Shown here piece after piece: positions 1-9,386 of a stretch of DNA of 64,000 bases (position 1 is the stretch's first letter; the number at the start of each line of letters is the position of its first letter). The translations under genes and the position numbers were made by a program. Where the stretch lies: assembly GCF_019884725.1 (NCBI RefSeq), contig NZ_CP082322.1, forward strand, positions 248,001 through 312,000, read 5' to 3'. The notes under the pieces are model-generated. The model saw nothing but the letters and a program-made list of their open reading frames with translations, did no database searches and was not told the DNA's origin. This DNA comes from Leucobacter tenebrionis. GTDB taxonomy: Bacteria > Actinomycetota > Actinomycetes > Actinomycetales > Microbacteriaceae.

Positions 1-1697
1 TCGACGTCGGCGTCGCTCATCAGGATCACCTTGCCGTAGCGAGCCGCCTCGAGATCGAAGTCCCGGCCCGATCCCGCGCCGATCACCTTGATGATGGCTC
101 CGCACTCCACGTTGCTCAGCATCTCGGCGACCGAGGCCTTCTGCACATTGAGGATCTTGCCGCGGATCGGAAGCAGCGCCTGGAACTCGCTGTCGCGAGC
201 CGGCCGGGCGGTGCCCAGGGCGCTGTCGCCCTCGACGATGAAGAGCTCGGTCTCGGCGACGTTCTTCGATCGGCAGTCGATGAGCTTCGCCGGCAGCGAG
301 GAGCTCTCGAGCGAGCTCTTCCGTCGTGCCGTGTCGCGCTGGGCGCGGAGCGCGATCCTCGCCTTCATCTCCGAGACCATCTTCTCGAGCAGTGCGCCGG
401 TCTGCGCCTTGTCGTCGCGCTTGGTTGACTCGTAGCGCTGCTCGAGGCCCTTGACGATCGCGCGCGACACGATCGAGCGCACCGCGGCGGTGCCGAGCAC
501 CTCCTTCGTCTGACCCTCGAACTGGGGCTCGGGCACCCGCACCGTGACGACGGCGGTCAGGCCGGTGAGGATGTCGTCTTTGTCGGGCTTGTCGCTCCCG
601 GCCTTGAGCTTGCGCGCGTTCTGCTCGATCTGCTTGCGGAAGAACCTCGTGAGGCCCTGCTCGAAGCCGCTCAGGTGGGTGCCGCCCTTCGGGGTGGCGA
701 TGATGTTGACGAAGCTCTGCACCTCGGTGTCGTAGCCGGTGCCCCAGCGCAGAGCGATGTCGACATCGCAGTGCCGCTCGACCTCGCGCGACACGAGGTG
801 GCCGGTCTTCTCGTCCATCACCGGCACCGTCTCGGTGAAGGTGCCCCCGTCGCTCACCCGCCAGGTGTCGGTGAGCGGCGCATCGACGGCGAGGTAATCG
901 ACGAACTCGGAGATGCCGCCCTCGTACTCGAACCGGTGCACGGCGGGCGCGCCCGATTCATCGAGCGACTCGGCGCGCTGATCGGTGATCTCGATGGCGA
1001 GGCCGGGCACGAGGAACGCGGTCTGGCGGGCGCGGGTGACGAGCGATTCGGGCTCGAAGCGGGCGGAGGCGAGGAAGATCTGCGGATCGGCCCAGTAGCG
1101 CACGCGCGTGCCGGTCACGCCCTTCTTCACCTTGCCGACGACACGGAGCTCGGACGACTCCTCGAAGGGCGTGAATGCGGCATCGGGGCCTTCGCCGTCG
1201 AACACACCGGGCTCGCCGTGGCGGAACGACATCGCCCAGGTCTTGCCGTCACGATCCACTTCGACGTCGAGACGAGAGGAGAGCGCATTGACGACCGAGG
1301 CTCCGACGCCGTGCAGACCGCCCGAGGAGGCGTAGCCGCCCCCGCCGAACTTGCCGCCCGCGTGCAGCTTCGTGAAGACGAGCTCGACGCCGGAGAGGCC
1401 GCTCTTGGGTTCGACATCGACGGGGATGCCCCGACCGCGATCGCTGACGGTGACACTGCCGTCGGCGTGCAGGGTGATGCCGATCTCCGTGCCGTGGCCC
1501 GAGAGCGCCTCGTCGACCGAGTTGTCGATGATCTCCCAGAGGCAGTGCATGAGCCCGCGGGAGTCGGTCGTGCCGATGTACATGCCGGGGCGCTTGCGCA
1601 CCGCTTCGAGACCTTCGAGGACGGTCAGATGGCGCGCCGAATAGTTCGACTCCTCCGACCGGGGCTTCGGGGTGGTGGCTGAAGACTCAGATGCCAC
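1..1697 (-). CDS. parE: DNA topoisomerase IV subunit B (ParE/GyrB family), 3'-truncated
   Basis: ATPase and TOPRIM subunit of a type IIA topoisomerase, which relaxes and decatenates DNA together with ParC. I read it from the complement, starting at a GTG at 1697 with AGAGGAG about 8 bases upstream. It gives 565 codons before the window edge; the C-terminal end is missing. Visible motifs are the GHKL ATP-binding EIIDNSVDEA (about residues 55-64), the ATP-lid region LHAGGKFGGGG followed by GGLHGVGASVVNAL, the TOPRIM EGDSALGTA (about residue 486), PIRGKILNV, and the metal-binding MSDADVD at the cut end. The EGDSALGTA...QALLPIRGKILNVQKAS wording matches actinobacterial ParE better than GyrB, and the position next to DUF7455 and sigA is the usual ParE location. 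Divergent from the DUF7455 gene. Confidence 0.93.
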   Translation of the reverse strand, partial: MASESSATTPKPRSEESNYSARHLTVLEGLEAVRKRPGMYIGTTDSRGLMHCLWEIIDNSVDEALSGHGTEIGITLHADGSVTVSDRGRGIPVDVEPKSGLSGVELVFTKLHAGGKFGGGGYASSGGLHGVGASVVNALSSRLDVEVDRDGKTWAMSFRHGEPGVFDGEGPDAAFTPFEESSELRVVGKVKKGVTGTRVRYWADPQIFLASARFEPESLVTRARQTAFLVPGLAIEITDQRAESLDESGAPAVHRFEYEGGISEFVDYLAVDAPLTDTWRVSDGGTFTETVPVMDEKTGHLVSREVERHCDVDIALRWGTGYDTEVQSFVNIIATPKGGTHLSGFEQGLTRFFRKQIEQNARKLKAGSDKPDKDDILTGLTAVVTVRVPEPQFEGQTKEVLGTAAVRSIVSRAIVKGLEQRYESTKRDDKAQTGALLEKMVSEMKARIALRAQRDTARRKSSLESSSLPAKLIDCRSKNVAETELFIVEGDSALGTARPARDSEFQALLPIRGKILNVQKASVAEMLSNVECGAIIKVIGAGSGRDFDLEAARYGKVILMSDADV

Positions 1698-1896
1698 TGC
1701 GGGATCTCCTCTGCTCGTATGGACGCGTCTACCCTAGGGCAAACCTCGGACACTCACGGTCTGGCGGTTCGGCGAGTGAGGATCTGGCGCGTCCGTCGCT
1801 ACGCGCACAGCGAACCGTCCCGGTATCCAGCCCGAAAACGGTCGGGGCGTGCTTGGATAGAGGTGCATCGATTGATCGGATGAACGGGAGGATGCC

Positions 1897-2118
1897 ATGA
1901 CGACACTCGAGCAGGATCGTGCGACCGAGGTCGAGGCAGCGGATCGCCCGCTCAGTGCCCTGGACCGCTGCGACAGCTGCGGCGCCCAGGCCTATGTGCG
2001 CGTGATGCTGAACGGCAGCGAGCTGCTGTTCTGCGCCCACCACGCCAACAAGCACGAGGCGAAGCTTCGCCCGCTGGCCGAGGTGTGGCACGACGAGAGC
2101 CACCGTCTCCAGGCCTGA
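1897..2118 (+). CDS. DUF7455 family small protein
   Basis: A 73-residue acidic protein of unknown function, preceded by GGGAGG five bases before the ATG. It contains a CDSCGAQAYVRV stretch followed by FCAHHANKH, so one Cys pair plus a Cys-His-His group could bind a metal. This Cys/His arrangement is the hallmark of the actinobacterial DUF7455 family. These proteins sit between the primary sigma factor and the topoisomerase gene in many actinomycetes, as here. The gene is convergent with sigA and shares its bidirectional terminator. No biochemical role is claimed. Confidence 0.88.
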   Translation: MTTLEQDRATEVEAADRPLSALDRCDSCGAQAYVRVMLNGSELLFCAHHANKHEAKLRPLAEVWHDESHRLQA

Positions 2119-2131
2119 GCCGGACGACGAA

Positions 2132-2170
2132 AAAGGCCCCGCCCCTGATGAGTTCAGGGGCGGGGCCTTT
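2132..2170. terminator. Bidirectional intrinsic terminator between DUF7455 gene and sigA
   Basis: Perfect 17-bp inverted repeat (2132-2148 with 2154-2170), GC-rich core, 5-base loop, A-tract on the left and T-tract on the right. It lies between two convergent genes, so it can stop transcription from both sides. Confidence 0.9.
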
Positions 2171-2196
2171 CTCTGTCGCGTTGCTTCAGGACCGGA

Positions 2197-3492
2197 TCAC
2201 TCCAGGTAATCGCGCAGCTGCTGCGACCGCGAGGGGTGGCGCAGCTTCGCCATGGTCTTCGACTCGATCTGACGGATGCGCTCGCGGGTCACCCCGAAGG
2301 TGTCGCCGATCTGGTCGAGGGTCTTGGGCATGCCGTCGCCGAGTCCGAAGCGCATGCGGATCACGCCGGCCTCGCGCTCGGACAGCGAGTCGAGCAGCTG
2401 CTCGAGCTGCTGCTGCAGCATGGTGAAGCCCACCGCGTCGGCCGGAACGACCGCCTCGGTGTCCTCGATGAGGTCGCCGAACTCGCTGTCGCCGTCCTCG
2501 CCGAGCGGCGTGTGCAGCGAGATCGGCTCGCGGCCGTACTTCTGCACCTCGACGACCTTCTCAGGGGTCATGTCGAGCTCGCGACTCAGCTCCTCGGGGG
2601 TGGGCTCGCGGCCCAGGTCCTGCAGCATCTGGCGCTGCACGCGGGCGAGCTTGTTGATGACCTCGACCATGTGCACCGGGATGCGGATCGTACGGGCCTG
2701 GTCGGCCATGGCGCGGGTGATGGCCTGGCGGATCCACCAGGTGGCGTAGGTCGAGAACTTGAAGCCCTTGGTGTAGTCGAACTTCTCGACGGCGCGGATC
2801 AGGCCGAGGTTGCCCTCCTGGATGAGATCGAGGAATTGCATGCCGCGGCCGGTGTAGCGCTTGGCGAGCGAGACCACGAGACGCAGGTTCGCGCCGAGCA
2901 GGTGGCTCTTCGCGCGCTGTCCGTCGCGAGCGACCCACTTGAGCTCGCGGGTGAGCTTCTTGGGGAGGTTCTTCTCGGTGGCGAGCTTCTCCTCGGCGAA
3001 GAGGCCGGCCTCGATGCGCATCGCGAGCTCGACCTCCTCCGCTGCGTTGAGGAGCGCGACCTTGCCGATCTGCTTCAGGTAGTCCTTGACGGGATCGGCC
3101 GTAGCCCCGGGGATCGCGGTCGTGACGGCGGGAACGTCCTCCTCATCGGAGGCCTTCAGCACGATCGCGCCGGTCGGCAGCGGCTCGGTCACGACGGGCG
3201 AGGGCTTCTCCTCCTCGACGACCTCCGCCGACTCCTCCTCGACCTCGGCATCCACCTCGTCGAGCAGGTCGTCCTTCTTGGCGCGTCGAGTCGCGGGCTT
3301 CTTGGCCGCGGCGGTCTTCTTCGTCGCGGTCTTCTTGGCAGCGGGAGCCTTCTTCGCGGCGGCCTTCTTCGGCGCAGCGGTTTCGGTTGCGGCGGTGTCC
3401 TCCGCCGCGACGACCTGCTCGGTCGCCTCGGAATCCTTCTTCGCCGCTTTCGCGGACGTCGCACGAGTCCTGGTCTTGGATGCAGTTGCCAC
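2197..3492 (-). CDS. sigA: Primary RNA polymerase sigma factor (SigA/HrdB/RpoD)
   Basis: Housekeeping sigma-70 factor, 431 residues, read from a GTG with GAGAGG upstream. Residues 1-75 form an Ala/Lys-rich, histone-H1-like tail, and 76-100 are very acidic; this N-terminus is typical of actinobacterial HrdB/SigA. Region 1.2 starts at [11 protein letters not shown] (about 133). Region 2 carries [36 protein letters not shown] and the promoter-melting [14 protein letters not shown]. Region 4 ends with [20 protein letters not shown] and the terminal LRDYLE. All regions are intact, so it is the group 1 factor. The leader between this gene and the PAC2 gene (3493-3674) holds a TTGACA hexamer at 3573-3568 on the minus strand and an inverted repeat at 3584-3599, but no convincing -10 element. 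Confidence 0.97.
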   Translation of the reverse strand: MATASKTRTRATSAKAAKKDSEATEQVVAAEDTAATETAAPKKAAAKKAPAAKKTATKKTAAAKKPATRRAKKDDLLDEVDAEVEEESAEVVEEEKPSPVVTEPLPTGAIVLKASDEEDVPAVTTAIPGATADPVKDYLKQIGKVALLNAAEEVELAMRIEAGLFAEEKLATEKNLPKKLTRELKWVARDGQRAKSHLLGANLRLVVSLAKRYTGRGMQFLDLIQEGNLGLIRAVEKFDYTKGFKFSTYATWWIRQAITRAMADQARTIRIPVHMVEVINKLARVQRQMLQDLGREPTPEELSRELDMTPEKVVEVQKYGREPISLHTPLGEDGDSEFGDLIEDTEAVVPADAVGFTMLQQQLEQLLDSLSEREAGVIRMRFGLGDGMPKTLDQIGDTFGVTRERIRQIESKTMAKLRHPSRSQQLRDYLE

Positions 3493-3674
3493 GCAGCCGC
3501 CTCTCTGTCTGGTGTCTCCGCCGGAGTCGTCGATGGTGCCGACGGGTGCTCACAGCATGAAAACCCATGTCAAGCCCGTTGTATTCCCGAAAACGGGAAA
3601 ACGCTGGATTGAATGGGTTACGACCTCTATTATTGCACGTCGCGCAGCGGCCGATCGACCGCGCGCCGGGGTGC

Positions 3675-4622
3675 TCAGCCTCGGGGCTCGCCGTCGTCCT
3701 CGCCGTCGTCGGATCCGGATCCCGCCTGGCGCTCGGCCAGGAAGCGCTCGAGTTCGCTCGCGAGCTGCTCGGCCGTGGGGATCATGCCGTCTTCACCGAC
3801 GAGCGGGGAACGGATCGTCTGATCCTCCATATAGGCGTCGTAGCGCTCCTCGAGCGTCCGAACCATGTCCAGGGACTCCTGGTTGCTCGCGATCTGCTGG
3901 TCGACCTGGGCCATGAACTTGCGCGAGGCCTCCCGCACCGAGTCGGTCGAGAGGATGAGCCCCGTCGCGGCCATGATGCCGTCGAGAGCCGCGTAGAGCG
4001 CCTCCGGGTACTCGGTGTTCGCGAGGTAGTGCGGAATCAGCAGGGCGAAGCCGACGACCTCCTCCCCCATGCCGTGCAGGCGGTACTCCAGCACGTGGGC
4101 CGCGGAGGCCGACAGCCGTGTGGTCGGGCGCCAGGCCGAACGCTCCTCGATGAGATCGTCACGGGATCCGCTGACGGTCGTCGCGACGGGTCGGGTGTGC
4201 GGCACGGGCATCGGGATCGCGTGCGACCACACCGTGGTGGACACCTCGAACTCGTGCACCAGCAGCAGAACCGAATCGATGAACTGGTCCCATCGGAAGT
4301 CCGGCTCGTAGCCGCTCAGGAGGAGGAACGGGCTCCCGAGCTCGTCGTGCACGAGGCTGAGGGTCAGCTCCTCGGGCGAATAGTCGATCAGGTGGTCCTC
4401 GTCGAAGGTGATCACGGGCCGCCTGGCGCGGTAGTCGAGCAGGAGGTCGGCGTTGAAGCGCAGCAGCTCTTGCGGCTCGTAGCGGCTCCAGAGGTATTCC
4501 TCGAGCTGGGAGATCGCCCCGCCGGCATCGGTCAGCCCCTGCATGGCGACCACGAGCGGAAGCCCGCGCGGCACCGCTGCGCGTCGCTCGGCGTAGTCTG
4601 CGGAGAAGATCGAATCGGTCAC
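3675..4622 (-). CDS. PAC2 family protein (proteasome assembly chaperone-like)
   Basis: A 315-residue soluble protein of the PAC2/DUF75 superfamily. The signature is the N-terminal PLVVAMQGLTDAGGAISQLEEYL followed by a Rossmann-like alternation of hydrophobic strands, for example TLSLVHDELGSPFLLLSGYEPDFRW and VVGFALLIPHYLANTEYPEAL. The C-terminal 90 residues are helical and acidic, ending in a low-complexity GSGSDDGEDDGEP tail. In actinomycetes this gene is often beside the primary sigma factor. Its function is not established; the family resembles eukaryotic proteasome chaperones. The start is a GTG with a TAGGAT hexamer (4629-4634 complement) ending six bases upstream, which fits a leaderless transcript. 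Confidence 0.88.
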   Translation of the reverse strand: MTDSIFSADYAERRAAVPRGLPLVVAMQGLTDAGGAISQLEEYLWSRYEPQELLRFNADLLLDYRARRPVITFDEDHLIDYSPEELTLSLVHDELGSPFLLLSGYEPDFRWDQFIDSVLLLVHEFEVSTTVWSHAIPMPVPHTRPVATTVSGSRDDLIEERSAWRPTTRLSASAAHVLEYRLHGMGEEVVGFALLIPHYLANTEYPEALYAALDGIMAATGLILSTDSVREASRKFMAQVDQQIASNQESLDMVRTLEERYDAYMEDQTIRSPLVGEDGMIPTAEQLASELERFLAERQAGSGSDDGEDDGEPRG

Positions 4623-4802
4623 CCTTCCATCCTAGGGAGACGGGGCGCCCGTGGCGCGGCCCGGAGTCACGCCCGTAGCGAACCCGCAGCCGCGCTGCAA
4701 CGCCCGCTGCGCCGATCATCGCCGGGTGTAGGCTGGACGCAGTGCGCCCGACACCATCCCGGGCGGCAGTACCCATTGCGAACACCCCGAGGGAGATCCC
4801 AC

Positions 4803-6176
4803 TTGGCCGATCAGCAGTTTGACATCGTCGTCCTGGGCGGCGGAAGCGCCGGTTACGCAGCCGCCATCCGCGCCAAACAACTCGGATTCAGCGCCGCCGT
4901 CATCGAGAAGGACAAGCTCGGAGGGACCTGCCTGCATCGCGGGTGCGTGCCGACCAAGGCGCTGCTCCACTCGGCGGAGATCGCCGACGTGGCCAGGGAG
5001 GGCGAGGCCTACGGCGTGCTCTCGAGCGTCTCGGGTGTCGATATCGCGGGTGTCACCCGTTTCCGCGAGAATCTCGTGGCCGGCAAGTTCAAGGGTCTGC
5101 AGGGGCTGCTCAAGGCCAACGGCATCACGGTCATCGCGGGCGAGGGCCGGCTCGTCTCCCCCACGACCGTGCAGGTCGGTGAGGATCGGGTGATCGGCAA
5201 GCACGTCGTGCTCGCGACCGGCTCCTACTCGCGATCGCTGCCCGGTCTCGAGATCGGCGGTCGCGTCATAGCGAGCGAGCACGCTCTCGAGCTGCAGGAG
5301 ATCCCGAAGCGCGTGGTCATCCTCGGCGGTGGAGTGATCGGCGTCGAGTTCGCGAGTGTCTGGCGCTCCTTCGGCGCCGAGGTCACGATCGTCGAGGGTC
5401 TGCCCCACCTCGTCCCCAACGAGGAGGAGTCGGTCTCGAAGCAGCTCGAGCGCGCCTTCCGCAAGCGCGGCATCGACTTCAAGGTCGGCGTGCGCTTCCA
5501 GTCGGTGTCCCAGGATGCGAACGGTGTGACGGTCTCGCTCGAGGACGGCACCCAGCTCGAGGCTGACTACCTGCTCGTGGCCGTCGGACGAGGCCCCGCC
5601 ACGCAGGGACTCGGGTTCGAGGAGGTCGGCGTCGAGATGGATCGCGGCTTCGTGCTGACGAACGAGCGCCTCGCGACGAACGTGCCGGGCGTCTACGCCG
5701 TCGGCGACATCGTCCCCGGTCTCCAGCTCGCCCACCGCGGCTACCAGCAGGGCATCTTCGTCGCGGAGGAGATCGCCGGCCTCAACCCCGTCGTGGTGCA
5801 GGACGTGAACATTCCGAAGGTGACCTACTGCGATCCCGAGATCGCCTCCGTCGGCCTCACCGAGGCGAAGGCCAAGGAGCAGTTCGGCGCTGAGAACGTC
5901 TCGAGCTACGAGTACAACCTCGCGGGCAACGCCAAGAGCTCGATCCTCGGCACCGCCGGAACGGTCAAGGCCGTGCGCGTCAACGACGGCCCCGTCGTCG
6001 GAGTGCACATGATCGGTGCACGAGTCGGCGAACTCGTCGGCGAGGCTCAGCTCATCGTCAACTGGGAGGCCTACCCCGAGGACGTCGCGCCCTTCATCCA
6101 CGGCCACCCCACCCAGAACGAGACCATCGGCGAGACCATGCTCAAGCTCGCGGGCAAGCCGCTCCACGCCATCTGA
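4803..6176 (+). CDS. lpdA: Dihydrolipoyl dehydrogenase (E3)
   Basis: Flavoprotein that reoxidises dihydrolipoyl groups of 2-oxo acid dehydrogenases with NAD+. It has 457 residues from a TTG start with a GAGGGAGA ribosome-binding site; the open frame runs further upstream, but the FAD Rossmann motif begins only nine residues after this TTG. FAD-binding LGGGSAG (11-17), the redox-active disulfide C43-LHRG-C48, NAD-binding [16 protein letters not shown]-ribityl [18 protein letters not shown], and the C-terminal dimer-interface HGHPTQNE pair supplying the catalytic His-Glu are all present. It lies 43 bases before sucB and is probably co-transcribed with it. A TAGGCT -10-like element at about 4728 suggests a leader of roughly 65 bases. 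Confidence 0.95.
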   Translation: MADQQFDIVVLGGGSAGYAAAIRAKQLGFSAAVIEKDKLGGTCLHRGCVPTKALLHSAEIADVAREGEAYGVLSSVSGVDIAGVTRFRENLVAGKFKGLQGLLKANGITVIAGEGRLVSPTTVQVGEDRVIGKHVVLATGSYSRSLPGLEIGGRVIASEHALELQEIPKRVVILGGGVIGVEFASVWRSFGAEVTIVEGLPHLVPNEEESVSKQLERAFRKRGIDFKVGVRFQSVSQDANGVTVSLEDGTQLEADYLLVAVGRGPATQGLGFEEVGVEMDRGFVLTNERLATNVPGVYAVGDIVPGLQLAHRGYQQGIFVAEEIAGLNPVVVQDVNIPKVTYCDPEIASVGLTEAKAKEQFGAENVSSYEYNLAGNAKSSILGTAGTVKAVRVNDGPVVGVHMIGARVGELVGEAQLIVNWEAYPEDVAPFIHGHPTQNETIGETMLKLAGKPLHAI

Positions 6177-6219
6177 GCGCGGCCGACAGACTTTTACGAA
6201 CGAAACGGAGATAAGCACG

Positions 6220-8052
6220 ATGAGTGAATCGGTGGTCCTCCCCGCACTGGGTGAGAGTGTGACCGAGGGCACGGTGACCCGCTGGCTGAAGAACGTCGGC
6301 GACACCGTCGAGGTCGACGAGCCCCTGCTCGAGGTGTCGACCGACAAGGTCGACACCGAGATCCCGTCCCCCGTCGCCGGTGTTGTCGAAGAGATCCTCG
6401 TGCAGGAGGACGAGACCGCGGAAGTCGGCGCCGTGCTCGCCCGCGTCGGCGATGGCAGCGGCTCCGCTGCGCAGGGCGGCGCTCCCGAGGCAGCCGCACC
6501 GGCCGCCGAGGCGGCTCCGGCCGAGCAGCCGGCGCCCGCCCAGCAGGCCGCGCCCGCGCAGCCCGAGGCGCCTGCTGAGCCCGCCTCCCAGCCCGCTCAG
6601 GCGGCCGCCCCCGCGGCCTCCGAGGCAGCCGGATCCGATTCTCAGGAGATCGTGCTGCCCTCGCTCGGCGAGAGCATCACCGAGGGCACGGTGACCCGCT
6701 GGCTGAAGAACGTCGGCGACACCGTCGAGGTCGACGAGCCCCTGCTCGAGGTGTCGACCGACAAGGTCGACACCGAGGTTCCCTCGCCGATCGCGGGTGT
6801 GCTGCAGGAGATCGTCGTGCAGGAGGACGACACGGTCGAGGTCGGTGGCGTGCTCGCACGCGTCGGCAGCGGCGCCGCCCCGGCCGCCGAGCCGGCGCAG
6901 GAGGCCGCCCCCTCCCAGCCCGAGGCCGCGCCGGTGCAGGAGGCAGCTCCCGCTCAGCCCGAGGCCGCCCCCGCGCAGCAGGCCGCGTCGGCGCAGCAGG
7001 CCGAGCCCGAGCAGCCGGCAGCCGCCGAAGCCCCCGCTCCGGCGGCTGAGACCACGCAGCCCGAGGCCGCTCCCGCGGCGCCCCCCGCTCAGCAGCCCGC
7101 CCCCGCCGCTCCGGCGCCGTCGAGCGAGCAGGCCGCCCCCTCCTCCGGGTACATCACGCCGATCGTGCGCAAGCTCGCCCATGACTCCGGCGTGGACCTC
7201 TCCAAGGTCACCGGAACCGGAGTTGGAGGGCGCATTCGCAAGGAGGACGTGCTCGCCGCTGCGGAGAGCGTCAAGAGCGCGGCTCCGGCGACCGCTACCG
7301 CGGCTCCCGCTGCAGCGCCGAAGGTCGAGGTCTCCGAGCTGCGCGGCACCACTCAGAAGATGAGCCGTCTGCGCAAGGTGATCTCCGAGCGCGCGGTGGC
7401 ATCGCTCCAGAGCACTGCTCAGCTCACCACGGTGGTCGAGGTCGACGTGACGCGAGTCGCGCAGCTGCGTCAGGCGAAGAAGGACGAGTTCCTGCAGAAG
7501 ACGGGCTCGAAGCTCTCCTTCATGCCGTTCTTCGCGCTGGCCGCCGCCGAGGCGCTGCGCACCTATCCGATCATCAACGCGACCGTCGACGGCGACTCGA
7601 TCGTCTACCCCGACCACGAGAACATCAGCATCGCGGTCGACACCGAGAAGGGTCTGCTGACCCCGGTGCTCCGCGACGCGGGTGAGAAGAACATCGCGCA
7701 GATCGCGGGTGAGATCGCCGACCTCGCAGCGCGCACCCGCGACAACCAGCTCAAGCCCGACGAGCTCGCCGGCGGCACGTTCACGCTGACCAACACCGGT
7801 TCGCGCGGTGCGCTCTTCGACACCCCGCTCGTGTTCCTGCCTCAGTCGGCGATTCTCGGGACCGGCGCAGTCGTGAAGAAGCCGGCGGTGGTCTCGGGTC
7901 CCGACGGCGACGCGATCGCCGTTCGTTCGACGGTCTACCTCGCGCTCTCCTACGATCACCGCATCATCGACGGCGCGGATGCCGCCCGCTTCCTCACCCA
8001 GATGAAGCAGCGGCTCGAGGCCGGCGACTTCGAGGGCAGCCTCGGAATCTGA
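6220..8052 (+). CDS. sucB: 2-oxo acid dehydrogenase E2 with two lipoyl domains (dihydrolipoyllysine succinyltransferase type)
   Basis: Acyltransferase core of a 2-oxo acid dehydrogenase complex, 610 residues. Order: lipoyl domain 1 (about 3-78, lipoyl lysine K43 in STDKVDTE), Ala/Pro/Gln/Glu linker, lipoyl domain 2 (about 142-218, K182), a second long linker, peripheral-subunit-binding domain ([23 protein letters not shown], about 310-350), then the catalytic domain ending with [15 protein letters not shown], whose His (about 580) is catalytic. Actinobacterial pyruvate dehydrogenase often uses a protein annotated SucB/AceF of this type as its E2, so it may serve aceE in this window. That partnership is inference. 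A strong hairpin follows the stop. Confidence 0.93.
   Translation: MSESVVLPALGESVTEGTVTRWLKNVGDTVEVDEPLLEVSTDKVDTEIPSPVAGVVEEILVQEDETAEVGAVLARVGDGSGSAAQGGAPEAAAPAAEAAPAEQPAPAQQAAPAQPEAPAEPASQPAQAAAPAASEAAGSDSQEIVLPSLGESITEGTVTRWLKNVGDTVEVDEPLLEVSTDKVDTEVPSPIAGVLQEIVVQEDDTVEVGGVLARVGSGAAPAAEPAQEAAPSQPEAAPVQEAAPAQPEAAPAQQAASAQQAEPEQPAAAEAPAPAAETTQPEAAPAAPPAQQPAPAAPAPSSEQAAPSSGYITPIVRKLAHDSGVDLSKVTGTGVGGRIRKEDVLAAAESVKSAAPATATAAPAAAPKVEVSELRGTTQKMSRLRKVISERAVASLQSTAQLTTVVEVDVTRVAQLRQAKKDEFLQKTGSKLSFMPFFALAAAEALRTYPIINATVDGDSIVYPDHENISIAVDTEKGLLTPVLRDAGEKNIAQIAGEIADLAARTRDNQLKPDELAGGTFTLTNTGSRGALFDTPLVFLPQSAILGTGAVVKKPAVVSGPDGDAIAVRSTVYLALSYDHRIIDGADAARFLTQMKQRLEAGDFEGSLGI
6262..6360 (+). repeat. 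Direct repeat copy 1 (lipoyl domain 1 of sucB)
   Basis: A 99-base block that recurs without a mismatch 417 bases downstream at 6679-6777. It encodes the lipoyl-lysine hairpin of the first lipoyl domain. The sequence on either side of the block differs between copies, including at synonymous sites. Confidence 0.93.
6679..6777 (+). repeat. Direct repeat copy 2 (lipoyl domain 2 of sucB)
   Basis: Second copy of the 99-base perfect repeat, in the same reading frame (offset 417 = 139 codons). Conservation at the DNA level, not just the protein level, points to recent duplication or gene conversion between the two lipoyl domains. Confidence 0.93.
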
Positions 8053-8076
8053 TCGGCGCCGCATCGCGCAATCCGC

Positions 8077-8472
8077 TCACGGGCCGCGGCCACCTCTTCC
8101 GGTGGCCGCGGCCCGCGGCGTTATCCGGCCGTGCAGCGCGTAGGCGAGGGCCTCGGTCGCGCGCCGCGCGCTCCAGGGCTCGCCGTGCGCCTCGACCTCG
8201 GCTACCGCCTGAGCCACCGCTTCGAGAAGCAGGCCCGCCGCACCCACCGTGTCCCAGCGACGCAGCGAGCGCTCGAGCAGATGCAGCGGGAGACCGAGAG
8301 TGCGACAGCCTCGGTCGTGCCGGTGCCGCGCTCGTCGACGAGTGCCGCCGTCCGGCGGCGCGCAGCTTCCCCACTGCCGCAGTTCGATTCCCGCGCAGCA
8401 GATCCTCTCCAGGCGCCCGGCCAGGGCGGCGGCGGCTCCGCTCCGGCTGTCGCGGGGTTCTCCGGTGCTCAC
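8077..8472 (-). CDS. Hypothetical protein
   Basis: Uncharacterised 131-residue frame. I place the start at a GTG at 8472 because GGAGG lies just before it; an ATG at 8568 would add 32 residues without a ribosome-binding site. The middle is Arg/Cys-rich with several possible metal ligands (ICCAGIELRQWGSCAPP, then RHRHDRGC). The C-terminal part, LLLEAVAQAVAEVEAHGEPWSARRATEALAYAL, looks helical and protein-like. Its last 12 codons overlap the hairpin that terminates sucB, which weakens the case. It sits where lipB-lipA are often found in relatives but resembles neither. No function is proposed, and it might be a chance frame. Confidence 0.42.
   Translation of the reverse strand: MSTGEPRDSRSGAAAALAGRLERICCAGIELRQWGSCAPPDGGTRRRARHRHDRGCRTLGLPLHLLERSLRRWDTVGAAGLLLEAVAQAVAEVEAHGEPWSARRATEALAYALHGRITPRAAATGRGGRGP
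8081..8114 (+). terminator. Terminator after sucB
   Basis: Perfect 14-bp GC stem (8081-8094 with 8101-8114) with loop TCTTCC, 28 bases after the sucB stop. There is no T-run, as is common in high-GC actinomycetes. Confidence 0.7.
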
Positions 8473-8691
8473 GTCGCCTCCTCGGTGTGCGCTCACGGAC
8501 TCGCGTGCTCGCCCGATCACTCCCAGTGTGCCGGGCCGGACTGCCGGAGCGAGCGCCGATCGCGCCATCCGTGGATAACTCGTCCGAAGTCCATCTCGAT
8601 CGAGTGCTGTGAGCGAACAAGGCCTGTCTGACGCGGGGCGATCCTCTGCGAACGGTCAACGACCCGCGCCGGAGCCGATATCCTAGATGGC

Positions 8692-9381
8692 ATGGCAGAA
8701 GAGAAGGCGAAGCGCAACGGTCGCATCCGGCAGATGGTGGAGATCTACAAGACCACCAAGGTCCACGATCCCAACCTCCCCTGGGTGCTGCTGCTGTGCT
8801 TCATCGCTCCCGTCGCCGTCTCCGTCGTGCTCGCGTGGCTGCTGAACGGCGGCTGGTTCGGCTGGGTGATCTGGCCTGTCACCGGTGTGCTCGTCGGTAT
8901 CCTGCTCGCGATGATCGTGCTCGGTCGTCGCGCGGAGAGCATGGCCTACCGGCAGATCGAGGGCCGTCCTGGCGCCGTGGGAGCCGTCGTGCAGAGCGCG
9001 CTCCGGCGCTCCTGGCGCGGTTCGGAGGTGCCGGTTGCGATGAATCGCAACCAGGATGCCGTGTATCGGGTCGTCGGTCGCGGCGGCGTCGTGCTCATCT
9101 CCGAGGGGTCGCGCCAGCGTACGCAGCGCATGGCCGCCGATGAGGAGCGCAAGATCAAGCGCGCGCTGCGCAACGTCGAGGTCGTGCACCTGTACGTCGG
9201 CCCCGATGGTGACGGTGTGCCGCTGCCCAAGCTGTCGAAGACGCTGATCAAGCTCAAGCCGAAGCTCAACCGCAACGAGGTGACGGCCGTCTACAACCGC
9301 CTCTCATCGCTGCAGTCGACGCCCGTCGGCATTCCGAAGGGCATGGACCCGAATCGGGTGCGCCCGCAGCGTCCGCGCTGA
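8692..9381 (+). CDS. DUF4191 family membrane protein
   Basis: A 229-residue protein with two adjacent transmembrane helices (about residues 29-50 and 54-76), a basic cytoplasmic N-terminus (MAEEKAKRNGRIRQMVEIYKTT), and a basic C-terminal domain ending in RVRPQRPR. The whole layout matches DUF4191, an actinobacterial family of unknown function usually found between the lipoate genes and glnA. A TATCCT hexamer at 8679-8684 ends seven bases before the ATG and no ribosome-binding site is visible, so the mRNA is probably leaderless. The RDD gene follows after five bases and is likely co-transcribed. Confidence 0.9.
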   Translation: MAEEKAKRNGRIRQMVEIYKTTKVHDPNLPWVLLLCFIAPVAVSVVLAWLLNGGWFGWVIWPVTGVLVGILLAMIVLGRRAESMAYRQIEGRPGAVGAVVQSALRRSWRGSEVPVAMNRNQDAVYRVVGRGGVVLISEGSRQRTQRMAADEERKIKRALRNVEVVHLYVGPDGDGVPLPKLSKTLIKLKPKLNRNEVTAVYNRLSSLQSTPVGIPKGMDPNRVRPQRPR

Positions 9382-9386
9382 TCCCG

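Noticed and set aside
675-1682. Long open frame on the plus strand opposite parE
   Set aside because: It is a shadow of the high-GC parE coding strand; the amino-acid composition is low-complexity Gly/Ala/Arg/Asp and there is no family resemblance, while the complement shows all topoisomerase motifs.
3189-3464. Arginine-rich frames within the sigA N-terminus
   Set aside because: Frame-shifted readings of the Ala/Lys-rich AAGAAG-type repeats of the sigma factor tail.
4716-6356. 546-codon frame antisense to lpdA
   Set aside because: Third-codon-position GC bias creates long antisense frames here; no start signal and no recognisable domains.
6142-8064. 640-codon frame antisense to sucB
   Set aside because: Mirror of the Ala/Pro-rich sucB sequence, seen as Gly/Arg/Leu repeats.
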